Of a stretch of DNA of 64,000 bases, positions 18,325 through 26,429 are shown in pieces. This DNA is from an uncultured Paracoccaceae bacterium (GTDB taxonomy: Bacteria; Pseudomonadota; Alphaproteobacteria; Rhodobacterales; Rhodobacteraceae). The notes under the pieces were generated by a model. It was not told the DNA's origin. It saw only the letters and a list, made by a program, of their open reading frames with translations, and searched no databases. The translations under genes and the position numbers were made by a program. Every line of letters starts with the position of its first letter. Position 1 is the stretch's first letter. Location of the stretch: assembly GCA_947503965.1 (NCBI GenBank), contig CANNFU010000004.1, positions 300,654-364,653 on the forward strand, written 5' to 3'.

Positions 18325-19743
18325 TTACGTCGCCAGCACATTCCGAAACTGCCATGGATCACTTTCGTCGATATCCTCGGGAAAATGCTCCCACCGGTCC
18401 TGCAGCGGGGTCCAGTCGGTGTAATGCGCCTCGACCGGGCCAAGATAGGGTTTCTGCACCTCAAGACAGCGCACATGGTCCATTTCATCTGTCTCGACAA
18501 TTCCGGCTTGCGGGTTTTCCAGCGCCCAGACCATCCCCGCCAGCACGGCAGAGGTGACCTGCAAGCCGGTCGCGTTCTGATAAGGGGCCAGTGCCTTTGT
18601 TTCCGCGTTCGACAGGCGCGAGCCGTACCAGAGCGCGTTCTTCTCATGGCCATAGATCAGTACGCCCAATTCATCGATACCGGTGACAATCTCATCCACG
18701 TCCAGAATTTCATGTATCTTCTGCTGCACGCCTGCGCCGAACATCTCATGCAGTGACAGCACGGCATCATCGCATGGGTGATAGGCATAGTGGCATGTCG
18801 GACGGAATTCGGGATTTGCGGCATCACCGACGGTGAAATAATCCGCGATACTGATCGATTCATTATGCGTGACCAGAAACCCGAATTGTGGGCCGGGTGT
18901 CGGGCACCAGGTGTGGACGCGGGTGATCGCACCGGGACGTTCAAACCAGATCGCGGCCTGGCATCCGGTATCATAGGTATGCGCCGTCTCTGGCATCCAT
19001 GTCTCGTGGGTGCCCCAGCCCAGTTCAGCAGGCTGAAACCCCTCGGCGATGAAGCCTTCGACCGACCATGTATTTACGAACACGTCGCGCGGGCGGGGCT
19101 TTTCGCGGGCCTGTGTGTCGCGTTCGGCAATATGCACGCCTTTCACACCCAGCGATTGCATCAGCTTGCCCCACCCGGCGCGATCAGACGGGACCGGATC
19201 CTCGCGCCCCAGATCACGGGCGAGGGTCATCAACCCTTCTTTCACGAACCAGCTGACCATGCCCGGATTGGCCCCACAGCACGACACAGCGGTCGTGCCA
19301 CCGGGGTTTGCGGCCTTTTCATCACGCACCTTTTGGCGCAGCGCATAATTCGTACGCTCTGCATTCTCGGTCGTGTCGAAATAGAAACCGGCCCAAGGCT
19401 CGACCACGGTATCGATATACAGCACGCCGATCTCGCGGCAGAACTTCATCAGGTCGAGCGAAGACGTATCAACCGACAGGTTCACGCAGAACCCCTTGCC
19501 CTCGGGAAAGAGCTTACCCAGAATATCGCGATAGTTTTCGGGGGTCAGGGCCACCTGATGATGCGTGATGCCCTGTTCGGCCAGAAACGGTGCAGAGTCG
19601 GGATTGGGGTCAATCACGCTGAATTTGTCGGCATCATAATCGAAATGGCGCTGGATCAGGGGCAGCGTGCCTTTCCCGATCGACCCGAAACCAATCATCA
19701 CGATAGAGCCGTCGATGGTGCCGTAGTTTGGGTAAGTCTTCAT
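18325..19743 (-). CDS. hss: Homospermidine synthase
   Basis: 472-aa NAD-dependent enzyme of the saccharopine-dehydrogenase superfamily that makes sym-homospermidine from putrescine (or putrescine and spermidine). The Rossmann motif is VMIGFGSIGKGTLPLI near residue 17; GANPGMVSWFVKEGL, YIDTVVEPW and the long C-terminal region match the alphaproteobacterial enzyme in content and length. GGAAGG precedes the ATG. Monocistronic by context. Homospermidine is a common polyamine in alphaproteobacteria. Confidence 0.92.
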   Translation of the reverse strand: MKTYPNYGTIDGSIVMIGFGSIGKGTLPLIQRHFDYDADKFSVIDPNPDSAPFLAEQGITHHQVALTPENYRDILGKLFPEGKGFCVNLSVDTSSLDLMKFCREIGVLYIDTVVEPWAGFYFDTTENAERTNYALRQKVRDEKAANPGGTTAVSCCGANPGMVSWFVKEGLMTLARDLGREDPVPSDRAGWGKLMQSLGVKGVHIAERDTQAREKPRPRDVFVNTWSVEGFIAEGFQPAELGWGTHETWMPETAHTYDTGCQAAIWFERPGAITRVHTWCPTPGPQFGFLVTHNESISIADYFTVGDAANPEFRPTCHYAYHPCDDAVLSLHEMFGAGVQQKIHEILDVDEIVTGIDELGVLIYGHEKNALWYGSRLSNAETKALAPYQNATGLQVTSAVLAGMVWALENPQAGIVETDEMDHVRCLEVQKPYLGPVEAHYTDWTPLQDRWEHFPEDIDESDPWQFRNVLAT

Positions 19744-19835
19744 GCCTGCGCCTTCCGAAAAATGTCGTCCATGACCTCGCGGTCAGAACCATGGGTGACA
19801 AACGGTGATGGTCAGCGCAAGCTGAAATCTAAAAA

Positions 19836-19874
19836 AGGGCCGCCGCATATGTGACGTGTTAAACTTACGGCCCT
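19836..19874 (-). terminator. putative terminator after the GNAT gene
   Basis: Read on the minus strand, AGGGCCG (19874-19868) pairs with CGGCCCT (19842-19836), followed by TTTTT. The 25-nt loop is long. A second inverted repeat, CTGGCCCG/CGGGCCAG (19907-19931), lies closer to the GNAT stop. Together they separate GNAT from hss. Confidence 0.5.
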
Positions 19875-19946
19875 GACGCTGGCCGCGCCATATATCGAAG
19901 CGGCAACTGGCCCGCCAACTGAACGGGCCAGCGCAGTGGTTAAAGC

Positions 19947-20408
19947 CTAGCGCAACGACTTCCAAAAGACGACCTTATCGTCACCGTCTGCCCAGAAATC
20001 CCTGATACGGGCCTCCTCGGAATAGCCGTTTTTGCGATAGAACGCGCGGGTCGGGGCAAAGTCATCCGTGCCAGACGTATCGGCGATCATGATACGCTCT
20101 CCGCGGGCGTTGAGCGCGGCTTCCAGATGGGCAACGATGGCACCGCCATAGCCTGCTCCCTGCACGCTGGGCGAAACCGCAATGGCAAGCATGTTCCACG
20201 CCCCTTCAGCAAGCTGTTCTGGAACCGCATAGCAAAACCCGACGGGCCTGCCATCCGCTTCGCATGTCAGCCAGATATCCGGGCTTTCGCGATCCGCCAG
20301 AAAACCACCCACCATGTCGGGCAGCAGTTCACTGGGAAAAAGCGCTGTTGCATCCAGCACCTGCTGCAAGGCGGCAATATCGTCATGTTGTGTTGGTCGT
20401 ATCTTCAT
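19947..20408 (-). CDS. GNAT-family N-acetyltransferase
   Basis: 153-aa GCN5-type acetyltransferase. The acetyl-CoA-binding motif A is visible as LAIAVSPSVQGAGYGGAIVAHLE (Q/RxxGxG/A form), and FYRKNGYSEEARI is motif B. The substrate is unknown. ATG 20408 was chosen over the longer frame at 20465 because GAAAGACC precedes it and it begins at the fold's first strand (MKIRPTQHDD). No partner genes nearby suggest the substrate. Confidence 0.8.
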   Translation of the reverse strand: MKIRPTQHDDIAALQQVLDATALFPSELLPDMVGGFLADRESPDIWLTCEADGRPVGFCYAVPEQLAEGAWNMLAIAVSPSVQGAGYGGAIVAHLEAALNARGERIMIADTSGTDDFAPTRAFYRKNGYSEEARIRDFWADGDDKVVFWKSLR

Positions 20409-20689
20409 TGGTCTTTCTACTTTCCTTGTCACATCGCACAAGCAAAACTGCTTGATGCGACGCACGCAAAGCCCCGTCTTTTAGTCACGATTTTCTGTGC
20501 TTTTTCTTACGGTTTACGGGGTGCGCAAATGGGTGGCCTGACGCAAGATGCGCCGGCTCTCTTTCGCTCTGGTGTCCTGGCGTTCAGGACCTAGCGGTTT
20601 CCCGCAATCGTAAACATAAAATCTCCATCGCGCGGTATCCGCACCGCGCATATGCACCTGTTATCACAGATAAAAGATACCACCAATGC
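20409..20689. other. intergenic region between GNAT and rpsD
   Basis: This gap of about 330 bp up to rpsD holds the GNAT upstream region, a small inverted repeat GCGCGGT/ACCGCGC (20630-20649) and, next to rpsD, its terminator. No convincing gene is seen in either strand. Confidence 0.5.
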
Positions 20690-20719
20690 AAAAGGCCGCA
20701 CCTGACAGGCGCGGCCTTT
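20690..20719 (-). terminator. rpsD intrinsic terminator
   Basis: On the minus strand AAAGGCCGC (20719-20711) pairs perfectly with GCGGCCTTT (20699-20691) over an 11-nt loop, and the descending arm runs into TTTTGCATT. It sits 22 bp after the rpsD stop codon. Confidence 0.85.
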
Positions 20720-20740
20720 CGATGGAGTTGCCAGAACTGA

Positions 20741-21361
20741 TTAGTTCTTTGCGTAGAATTCGACGACCAGGTTTGGTTCCATCGTGACCGGGTACGGCAC
20801 ATCGCCCAGTGCTGGGGTACGCACGAATTCGCATGTCATCTTGGAGTGATCGACAGCCATGTAATCAGGCACATCACGCTCTGGCAGTTGGGCGGCGACA
20901 AGCACCATTTCCATCTGCTTGGACTTCTGGCGCACCTCGATCACATCGCCTTCCTTGACGCGGTAGGACGGGATGTTGACCTTTTTGCCGTTCACGGTGA
21001 CGTGGCCGTGGTTCACGAACTGACGGGCGGCAAACACGGTGGGCACAAACTTGGCGCGGTAAACGACGGCGTCCAGACGACGCTCCAAGAGACCGATGAG
21101 GTTCTCACCAGTGTCGCCCTTCACACGCTCGGCCTCGGCATAGATGCGGCGGAACTGCTTTTCGGTCAGGTCGCCGTAATAGCCCTTTAGCTTCTGCTTG
21201 GCGCGCAGCTGAATACCAAAGTCGGACAGCTTGCCCTTGCGGCGCTGACCGTGCTGGCCGGGGCCATATTCACGACGGTTGACGGGGGATTTCGGACGAC
21301 CCCAGATGTTTTCGCCCATCCGGCGGTCAATTTTATACTTGGCAGCGGTACGCTTTGTCAT
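20741..21361 (-). CDS. rpsD: 30S ribosomal protein S4
   Basis: 206-aa primary rRNA-binding protein of the small subunit. It has the N-terminal [20 protein letters not shown] region and the S4 RNA-binding domain ([28 protein letters not shown]). ATG 21361 has an AAGGAGATCAGCGT ribosome site; a longer open frame upstream is not coding. It stands alone with its own near-consensus promoter and intrinsic terminator, as is usual for alphaproteobacterial rpsD outside the alpha operon. Confidence 0.97.
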   Translation of the reverse strand: MTKRTAAKYKIDRRMGENIWGRPKSPVNRREYGPGQHGQRRKGKLSDFGIQLRAKQKLKGYYGDLTEKQFRRIYAEAERVKGDTGENLIGLLERRLDAVVYRAKFVPTVFAARQFVNHGHVTVNGKKVNIPSYRVKEGDVIEVRQKSKQMEMVLVAAQLPERDVPDYMAVDHSKMTCEFVRTPALGDVPYPVTMEPNLVVEFYAKN

Positions 21362-21468
21362 ACGCTGATCTCCTTCTTTCGTTTGCGAAGGGCGTTGTCC
21401 TTTTCCCGGATTTTGCCAGGACGACAGGGTTACGCTTGCGCGGGCCACCAACACCAATGAATGGCGGG

Positions 21469-21496
21469 CTTATAGACAGGATTCGATGCGTGTCAA
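21469..21496 (-). promoter_or_regulatory. rpsD promoter
   Basis: Minus strand: a perfect -35 TTGACA (21496-21491), a 16-bp spacer and -10 TATAAG (21474-21469). The position about 100 bp upstream of rpsD and the quality of both boxes make this a strong sigma-70-type promoter. Confidence 0.75.
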
Positions 21497-21629
21497 CGAC
21501 CGATCACATCCACCGCAAAAAGGCCAAGCGCGCCAGTCTTTGAAATGTACTCAGAATGAACATATTTCGTCTAATTATCACCTTATCCGAGCGATATCTG
21601 ATGCGTCGGAGCAGTGATAGGGACGGATT

Positions 21630-22064
21630 TTGACTGTCTTAGTTAGTACGTTGTTAATTGGTGTGACCGTATTCAGCCTTTTGTGGCACTGTGTCGTGAT
21701 GCGTCGTCTTCGCGCACTGGAAACGGGCCTGCCGACTGCATATCAGCTGGCGATCGCTGCTCCAACCCAGGATGACGGCCCGCCGCGCCTGATCGCACTG
21801 GCCATTGACCTGACGCGCAAACAGCATTGCACCCTGCCCTTTGACGATCTGACAACACAGGAACGGCGGCTGGCCCTGCATGCCTACGGGATCGACGCAC
21901 TGCCGTCATGGATGTCACACTATGCCGCGTTGATGCTGCGGCCCGCAGATCGGGCAATGATCGCAAAGCTGCGTCAGGTGCGCAGCTCGCGCCCTGAACG
22001 GCGCGAGGTACATTTCGGTGCAATCCGGCAGCAACAGCAGTTGCGCGCCGCCCAAAAGGGCTGA
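21630..22064 (+). CDS. hypothetical single-pass membrane protein
   Basis: 144 aa, not recognised. Residues about 3-22 form a hydrophobic segment (VLVSTLLIGVTVFSLLW) followed by positively charged residues, so the protein is probably anchored with its body in the cytoplasm. The soluble part has no motif I can name; it is rich in Arg and Leu and ends in a basic Gln-rich tail. The start appears to be TTG with AGGGACGG upstream; codon usage is like that of the host, supporting a real gene. It converges with a MarR gene. Confidence 0.55.
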   Translation: MTVLVSTLLIGVTVFSLLWHCVVMRRLRALETGLPTAYQLAIAAPTQDDGPPRLIALAIDLTRKQHCTLPFDDLTTQERRLALHAYGIDALPSWMSHYAALMLRPADRAMIAKLRQVRSSRPERREVHFGAIRQQQQLRAAQKG

Positions 22065-22114
22065 GAACTGGAAGTACGCCCCGATGCCAAGACCACAGGC
22101 ATCAGCAGTTTGCA

Positions 22115-22576
22115 CTAGCGCGACAGCTTCTTCGCCATCATTTCAAGGTCATCGACGAAATTGCGTTGGCGTGTTTCGGTCAATTCGGCAAGGATACCTT
22201 TACAGTTCTGAATATCTCGCGCCCGAATGCCTTCGATCACGGTCTTTCCGGATTCAGACAGCTTGACCGCCACGGCACGTTTGTCAGACGGATGCACATG
22301 CTTTTCAATCAGGTCGCTGTCTGACAACCGCTCAAGAATGGACGCCATCGTCGTTGTCTGCACCGCAAAAATTGTGGCGAGTTCCTTGGTCTTCAGCCCG
22401 GGTTGCGTCAAAAGCAGCCCCATGATCTGACGCTCGATCACCGACAGTTTCAGACGGGTCTCTTCCATGTCAGCCCCTTGGTGGCTGACATAAACCGCGC
22501 GCAACAAAGTGCGCACAGCTTCCGACATCCGCTCGGCAAGCTCGGCTGACGCGTTTGGATCATGATCAACGGTCAA
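22115..22576 (-). CDS. MarR-family transcriptional regulator
   Basis: 153-aa winged-helix regulator. The DNA-binding segment is visible as LKTKELATIFAVQTTTMASILERLSDSDLIEKHVHPSDKRAVAV, with the DKRA wing. The start is TTG (22576) with AGGAG six bases upstream; no in-frame ATG is better placed. It is divergent from an SRPBCC gene, and the 107-bp gap carries two 13-bp palindromes 21 bp apart, the expected arrangement for an autoregulated MarR repressor that also controls its neighbour. Confidence 0.88.
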   Translation of the reverse strand: MTVDHDPNASAELAERMSEAVRTLLRAVYVSHQGADMEETRLKLSVIERQIMGLLLTQPGLKTKELATIFAVQTTTMASILERLSDSDLIEKHVHPSDKRAVAVKLSESGKTVIEGIRARDIQNCKGILAELTETRQRNFVDDLEMMAKKLSR

Positions 22577-22599
22577 ATCATTCTCCTACTGTTGATTTG

Positions 22600-22633
22600 A
22601 ACGAATTTCGTTTTATATAGAACGTAATTCGTT
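22600..22633. promoter_or_regulatory. paired MarR-type operators
   Basis: AACGAATTTCGTT (22600-22612) is a perfect palindrome, and AACGTAATTCGTT (22621-22633) is the same motif with one mismatch. Their centres are 21 bp apart, two helical turns. They lie between the divergent marR and SRPBCC genes, flanking a TATATAG element. Confidence 0.65.
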
Positions 22634-22683
22634 GTATTTCTCCTAAAGAAACCTAACGACAAACGCTGGGAAAGGAAATCCAA

Positions 22684-23289
22684 ATGCGCAAACCCCTTCG
22701 TTACATCGGTCTGGCTGTTCTGGCTGGCGTTTTTGTGGCCGCCTTGTCAGCAGTGTTCGGCGCAAGCAGCACGGACCCTGACCAACCACCCGCGCTGGCC
22801 GAGTCTGATCACTATATTCTTCATACAACATCGCGGATCGTGGATGGGCCGCAACAACAGGTTAAAACATGGCTGGAGGAAGTGCGCCTTGCCAGTTTCA
22901 TGGAAGCAACAGACGGCATCCCAGGCATCGTGTCCACCACGCCGATCTCTGGAACCTGGGGCGAAAACAACGCGATGCGCTACGCAAATCTGGACAATGG
23001 TCATACGGCAATCGACCGCATCATCGAAAACCGTGATCCAGACCTTTTTCATTATCAGGTCTACGGCTTCACCGCCCCATCCAGATATATCGTCAATCAC
23101 ATCGAGGGTAAGATCGTTTATGAAGCGCTTTCAGATGCGCAAACCCGCGTCATCTGGAGTTATGCAATCGCTCCTACATCTGCGGTGACACGCCCGATTG
23201 CGCGGAATTTCCTGAACAGGCGGATCGTGCCATTCATGGAACAGGCCTTGGATAACATGGCTGCGGCAGCGCCATTCCCAAGAAGCTAG
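22684..23289 (+). CDS. SRPBCC-family exported or anchored protein
   Basis: 201-aa protein with an N-terminal hydrophobic signal or anchor (IGLAVLAGVFVAALSAVFG) followed by a START/polyketide-cyclase-like SRPBCC domain (HTTSRIVDGPQQQVKTWLEEV, YQVYGFTAPSRYIVNHIEGKI, RVIWSYAIAPTS). Such domains bind hydrophobic ligands. It is transcribed divergently from the MarR regulator behind paired palindromes, so the MarR protein probably represses it until a ligand appears. Confidence 0.7.
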   Translation: MRKPLRYIGLAVLAGVFVAALSAVFGASSTDPDQPPALAESDHYILHTTSRIVDGPQQQVKTWLEEVRLASFMEATDGIPGIVSTTPISGTWGENNAMRYANLDNGHTAIDRIIENRDPDLFHYQVYGFTAPSRYIVNHIEGKIVYEALSDAQTRVIWSYAIAPTSAVTRPIARNFLNRRIVPFMEQALDNMAAAAPFPRS

Positions 23290-23347
23290 TGCCGAACGGC
23301 CTGAAACAGGAATTGCGCTCGCGCCCCGAAACCTGAATAGAAGGGGC

Positions 23348-23815
23348 ATGTCCAGCCCTTCGCCCTCAACCCACATCTACCACTTCGCTGCCGCGTTCGG
23401 CGCGGGCGGCTTGCTGACGCTGATGATCCTGTTCAATGGAACCCTCGCGGTCTACGGCTCGCTCTTCTTCGCGTCATGGGTGCCGCATCTGACCGGGACA
23501 GTGGCAGCCCTGATGATCCTGCTGTTTCTGCGGCCAAAACGGGCCATGCCCACACGGCCCCCGCTATGGACCTATCTGGGGGGCGTGTCAGGTGGTGTCA
23601 CGGTCATGCTGACCTCGGCCACCATGAACACGGCCCTGGCGCTATCCGGAACCATCGCGCTTGGGCTTGCGGGCCAGGTCCTATTCAGCCTTTTTGCTGA
23701 TATGCGCGGGCTGTTTGGGCTGCCACAACGGATGCCCTCGCGGCGCGACTACCTGTCGCTCGCGCTGATCCTTGTAGGCAGCCTGATCCTGATCTTTTTC
23801 GGGGGCAGCGCATGA
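23348..23815 (+). CDS. DMT_YdcZ (DUF606) transporter subunit 1
   Basis: 155-aa integral membrane protein with about five hydrophobic segments, of the YdcZ/DUF606 branch of the drug/metabolite transporter superfamily (LTLMILFNGTLAVYGSLFFASWVPH is typical). GAAGGGG precedes the ATG. It overlaps a second YdcZ-type gene by 4 bp; paired half-length members probably assemble as a heterodimer. The substrate is unknown. Confidence 0.82.
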   Translation: MSSPSPSTHIYHFAAAFGAGGLLTLMILFNGTLAVYGSLFFASWVPHLTGTVAALMILLFLRPKRAMPTRPPLWTYLGGVSGGVTVMLTSATMNTALALSGTIALGLAGQVLFSLFADMRGLFGLPQRMPSRRDYLSLALILVGSLILIFFGGSA

Positions 23816-24243
23816 TCCTGTTTGCAGCCCTTGCCATCCTTGCCGGGGTGCTTGTCTCGCTCAGTCGTCAGATCAACGGGCGGCTGGCGCTGTCAACCTC
23901 GGCGATGGAATCGTCGTTCTGGAACCACATCGTAGGCTTGGGTTTCGTCACCATTGCGGCACTGCTTTTCGGTGGGCTCTTCGCCGGCGAGCCCCTCGCC
24001 GCCCCATGGTGGGCCTGGCTTGGTGGTCCGGTCGGCGTGATCTTTATCGCCGCAGGCAGCTGGCTGATCCCGCGCATCGGGGCGGCCCAAACCGCGCTGC
24101 TGATCATCGCCGGTCAAATGATCTCGGGCGTGGTGCTTGACATCATCATGGGCGCACCCGGCAGCCCGTTGGCGCGCGCCGTTGGTGTGGCGCTGATCCT
24201 TGCAGGCATGTACGTCGCACAGTCCGCCAAGCAACGATCATAG
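23812..24243 (+). CDS. DMT_YdcZ (DUF606) transporter subunit 2
   Basis: 143-aa membrane protein of the same YdcZ family: N-terminal AILAGVLVSLSRQINGRLAL and SSFWNHIVGLGF are family hallmarks, with about five membrane segments. The start overlaps the end of the first subunit (ATGA). The two half-size proteins most likely form one small-molecule exporter. Confidence 0.82.
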   Translation: MILFAALAILAGVLVSLSRQINGRLALSTSAMESSFWNHIVGLGFVTIAALLFGGLFAGEPLAAPWWAWLGGPVGVIFIAAGSWLIPRIGAAQTALLIIAGQMISGVVLDIIMGAPGSPLARAVGVALILAGMYVAQSAKQRS

Positions 24244-24528
24244 CACCTGCTGATAGTGCCGCATCTCTTTGATATCCCCCAGATAGGGCTTGATGTGGCC
24301 AAAGAATTCACGGAACGCCGCACTCCCGCGAAACCCCTTCAAATGATCCTCCGCCGAGGTCCAGCTAATCCGCAGGATAAACTGGCTGGGGTCCTCAACA
24401 CACTGGCATATGTCGAATGATGTCGCGTAGGGCGAGGCCAGCAGCGGTTCTGACGCCACCCGATAATCGGCGATGAACTGCGCCTGCCGGTCCTCATCAA
24501 TCTCGTATCTCAAATATTCGACAATCAT
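24238..24528 (-). CDS. Antibiotic-biosynthesis-monooxygenase-fold (ABM) protein
   Basis: 96-aa ferredoxin-like alpha-beta barrel protein (MIVEYLRYEIDEDRQAQF, FILRISWTSAEDHLKGFRGS). Members act as cofactor-free monooxygenases or ligand-binding proteins. It starts 3 bp after the truncated haemoglobin gene and is surely co-transcribed with it. Its end overlaps the convergent YdcZ gene by 6 bp. Confidence 0.75.
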   Translation of the reverse strand: MIVEYLRYEIDEDRQAQFIADYRVASEPLLASPYATSFDICQCVEDPSQFILRISWTSAEDHLKGFRGSAAFREFFGHIKPYLGDIKEMRHYQQVL

Positions 24529-24531
24529 GCC

Positions 24532-24999
24532 TCACTCCTTCGGTTGATAGGGTCCACCGGTTTCGCCCCACCCCCATTTCGGCATCGGGGCGGTTTCGTT
24601 CACGTCCGCGCCGGGCTGCGAATTCATGATGGCCAGCCGCGATCCCCATTCCAGATAGGCGACAAGGGCCGATGCAAACTCCGGGTCTTGCGGCGCATCC
24701 AGATCGGTATATGCGTCCAGCAGCAAGTTGATCCAGCGCCGCCGCTGCGCCTCGGTCAGGTGCTTTTGCAGATGATGGCGGATCATTTCCGGATGCCCGC
24801 CATGCCGTTCACTATAAACCTTCGGCCCGCCAAACACCTCACCAATGAACGCCGCCACATGGGCCGGATGATCATCGCCCATCCGGGCGAAAACCGGGGC
24901 CAGCAGCGCATCCTGCTTCACGCGCGCATAGAAATCTTCCGTCAGGGCGCGCAGCGCATCCGCCCCGCCGATCCATTCAAATAGCGTTGGTGTTGTCAT
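24532..24999 (-). CDS. Group II truncated haemoglobin
   Basis: 155-aa globin of the trHbO type: LFEWIGGADALRALTEDFYARV, then HVAAFIGEVFGGPKVYSERHGGHPEMIRHH with the proximal-histidine region, and the characteristic W in RRWINLLLDA. The C-terminus is extended by a Pro/Gly/Trp-rich tail. Expected to bind haem and handle O2, NO or peroxide. ATG 24999 has AAAGGA upstream. Divergent from an HxlR regulator. Confidence 0.85.
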   Translation of the reverse strand: MTTPTLFEWIGGADALRALTEDFYARVKQDALLAPVFARMGDDHPAHVAAFIGEVFGGPKVYSERHGGHPEMIRHHLQKHLTEAQRRRWINLLLDAYTDLDAPQDPEFASALVAYLEWGSRLAIMNSQPGADVNETAPMPKWGWGETGGPYQPKE

Positions 25000-25058
25000 C
25001 TGGTATCCTTTCAGCAAGGACATCAACATGAACGCAACCCGACGCAAGAGGTTACAAA

Positions 25059-25403
25059 ATGGTGACTACCCAAGACGCAAAACTCTTCCACTGCCCCGCG
25101 CTGACAGCACTCAAGGCGGTGTCAGGCAAATGGAAGACCCGCATCCTGTGGCTGCTCAGGGATCGTCCACATCACTTCAATGAACTCAAACGGACCCTGC
25201 CCGGCGTCTCGGCCAAGGTGCTGACCGAACAGCTCCGACAATTGCAGGATGATGGTATCATCCAACGGCAGGAAGAGACACGTGACGGCGTCCTGCATAT
25301 GGTCTGCAGCTATAGCGATTACGGTCGAACGCTGATCCCAGTGCTTGATGCGCTGGGACAATGGGGTTTGTGCCACAGCGACCGATCGCACAGCGTCCGT
25401 TAA
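25059..25403 (+). CDS. HxlR-family transcriptional regulator
   Basis: 114-aa winged-helix protein with the HxlR/DUF24 pattern: CPALTALKAVSGKWKTRILWLL and FNELKRTLPGVSAKVLTEQLRQLQDDGIIQR. Cys12 is at the position used for thiol or electrophile sensing in the family. Divergent from the haemoglobin-ABM pair with 59 bp between starts, so it probably controls that pair, perhaps in response to reactive nitrogen or electrophiles. AAGAGG precedes the ATG. Confidence 0.85.
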   Translation: MVTTQDAKLFHCPALTALKAVSGKWKTRILWLLRDRPHHFNELKRTLPGVSAKVLTEQLRQLQDDGIIQRQEETRDGVLHMVCSYSDYGRTLIPVLDALGQWGLCHSDRSHSVR

Positions 25404-25453
25404 CCTTTCACCGCCACGCGACGCATGAAATTCGCCCAATGCGTAAATTCGTA

Positions 25454-25480
25454 TGTACGCTGTCTGTACAGGTTCTGTAC
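25454..25480. repeat. three TGTAC direct repeats with 11-bp period
   Basis: TGTAC occurs at 25454-25458, 25465-25469 and 25476-25480, exactly 11 bp apart, in the 186-bp gap between the converging HxlR and epimerase genes. No function is known. The helical phasing would allow a protein to bind one face, but there is no promoter to control. Confidence 0.3.
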
Positions 25481-25589
25481 GCGGTATTGCATGCGCTGCA
25501 GCCCTGTTTTTCAAGTCAAAAGGCCCGGTCGGAAGCGCCATGTGTTGCTCGGCCCCGTGCCACCGCACGCCCGCTTAAGAATGGCCGCT

Positions 25590-26429
25590 TCAGCTTTCCC
25601 TGCGATCATCCACAATGTTCAGCGCAGCGACCCCGGAATTGCCAAGCTCCACCGTGGCAAACGGCCCACCGATGCACAGATTGGCGAGGTCCTTGTTGTC
25701 CAACGGCGGGGTGTCCGCAAACACCTCCTTTGCGAATTGTTCAGCGTTATCCTTGGGCCGGTATCCCAGATGCCCGGCTTTGGAATTATCGACGACCGCC
25801 CTGTCATTGTTGGATATTCCATAGACAATCGTGAACCCTACCACGGGGCTGTCAATCGACCGCTCCACCAGATGGATCAGATCGTCGTAGGACAGCCATG
25901 TGCCGATGCTGCGCGCATTGGTCGCCGGCGCGCAGGAGAATATGCGCAAACAAACCGCCTCAATCCCGCGCTTCTCCCAATAAAGACTGGCGAGATCTTC
26001 GGCGAAACACTTTGCTAACCCGTAATAGGTATCAGGGCGGTGCGGGGCATCCAGACCGATCGTATCAGTTTTTTTATGCATCCCGACGGCATGAACCGAA
26101 CTGGCATAAACCACCCGCTTGACACCATTGCGATGGGCCGCCTCCCAGACGTTATAGGCACCAATGATGTTAGAATGCAGAATGTCTTCCCACGGGGCCT
26201 CATCCGCGATGGCACCGAAATGGATCACCATGTCGGCGTCTTTCAGAATATCCGTGACCGCGTTCAGATCAGCGAGGTCCGCTTTGACGTAGCTTTCGCC
26301 GGGGTAAAGCGTGCCGATATCATCCGCCAGATCGGTTGAGACGAGCGTTTCGCACATCTTTGTCAGCGGCTCGCGTAAGTAAGACCCAAGACGCCCGGCG
26401 GCCCCCGTAAGTACCAGTTTTTTCATCAT
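25590..26429 (-). CDS. NAD-dependent epimerase/dehydratase (uronate-dehydrogenase-like SDR)
   Basis: About 279-aa extended short-chain dehydrogenase. The nucleotide-binding motif is LVLTGAAGRLGSYLREPL at the N-terminus; the catalytic YxxxK appears as TYYGLAKCFAED, with Ser in YASSVHAVG. Sequence style is close to uronate dehydrogenase-like proteins of Rhodobacterales; oxidation of a sugar acid or sugar is the best guess. Start ATG ATG (26429/26426) overlaps the aldolase stop. Last gene of the LysR-hyuA-hyuB-oxidase-aldolase unit. Confidence 0.8.
   Translation of the reverse strand: MMKKLVLTGAAGRLGSYLREPLTKMCETLVSTDLADDIGTLYPGESYVKADLADLNAVTDILKDADMVIHFGAIADEAPWEDILHSNIIGAYNVWEAAHRNGVKRVVYASSVHAVGMHKKTDTIGLDAPHRPDTYYGLAKCFAEDLASLYWEKRGIEAVCLRIFSCAPATNARSIGTWLSYDDLIHLVERSIDSPVVGFTIVYGISNNDRAVVDNSKAGHLGYRPKDNAEQFAKEVFADTPPLDNKDLANLCIGGPFATVELGNSGVAALNIVDDRRES

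Noticed and set aside
25403..25590. CRISPR-like repeats (TGTAC triplet)
   Set aside because: Repeats are 5 bp with 6-bp spacers, far below CRISPR size, and no cas gene is present.
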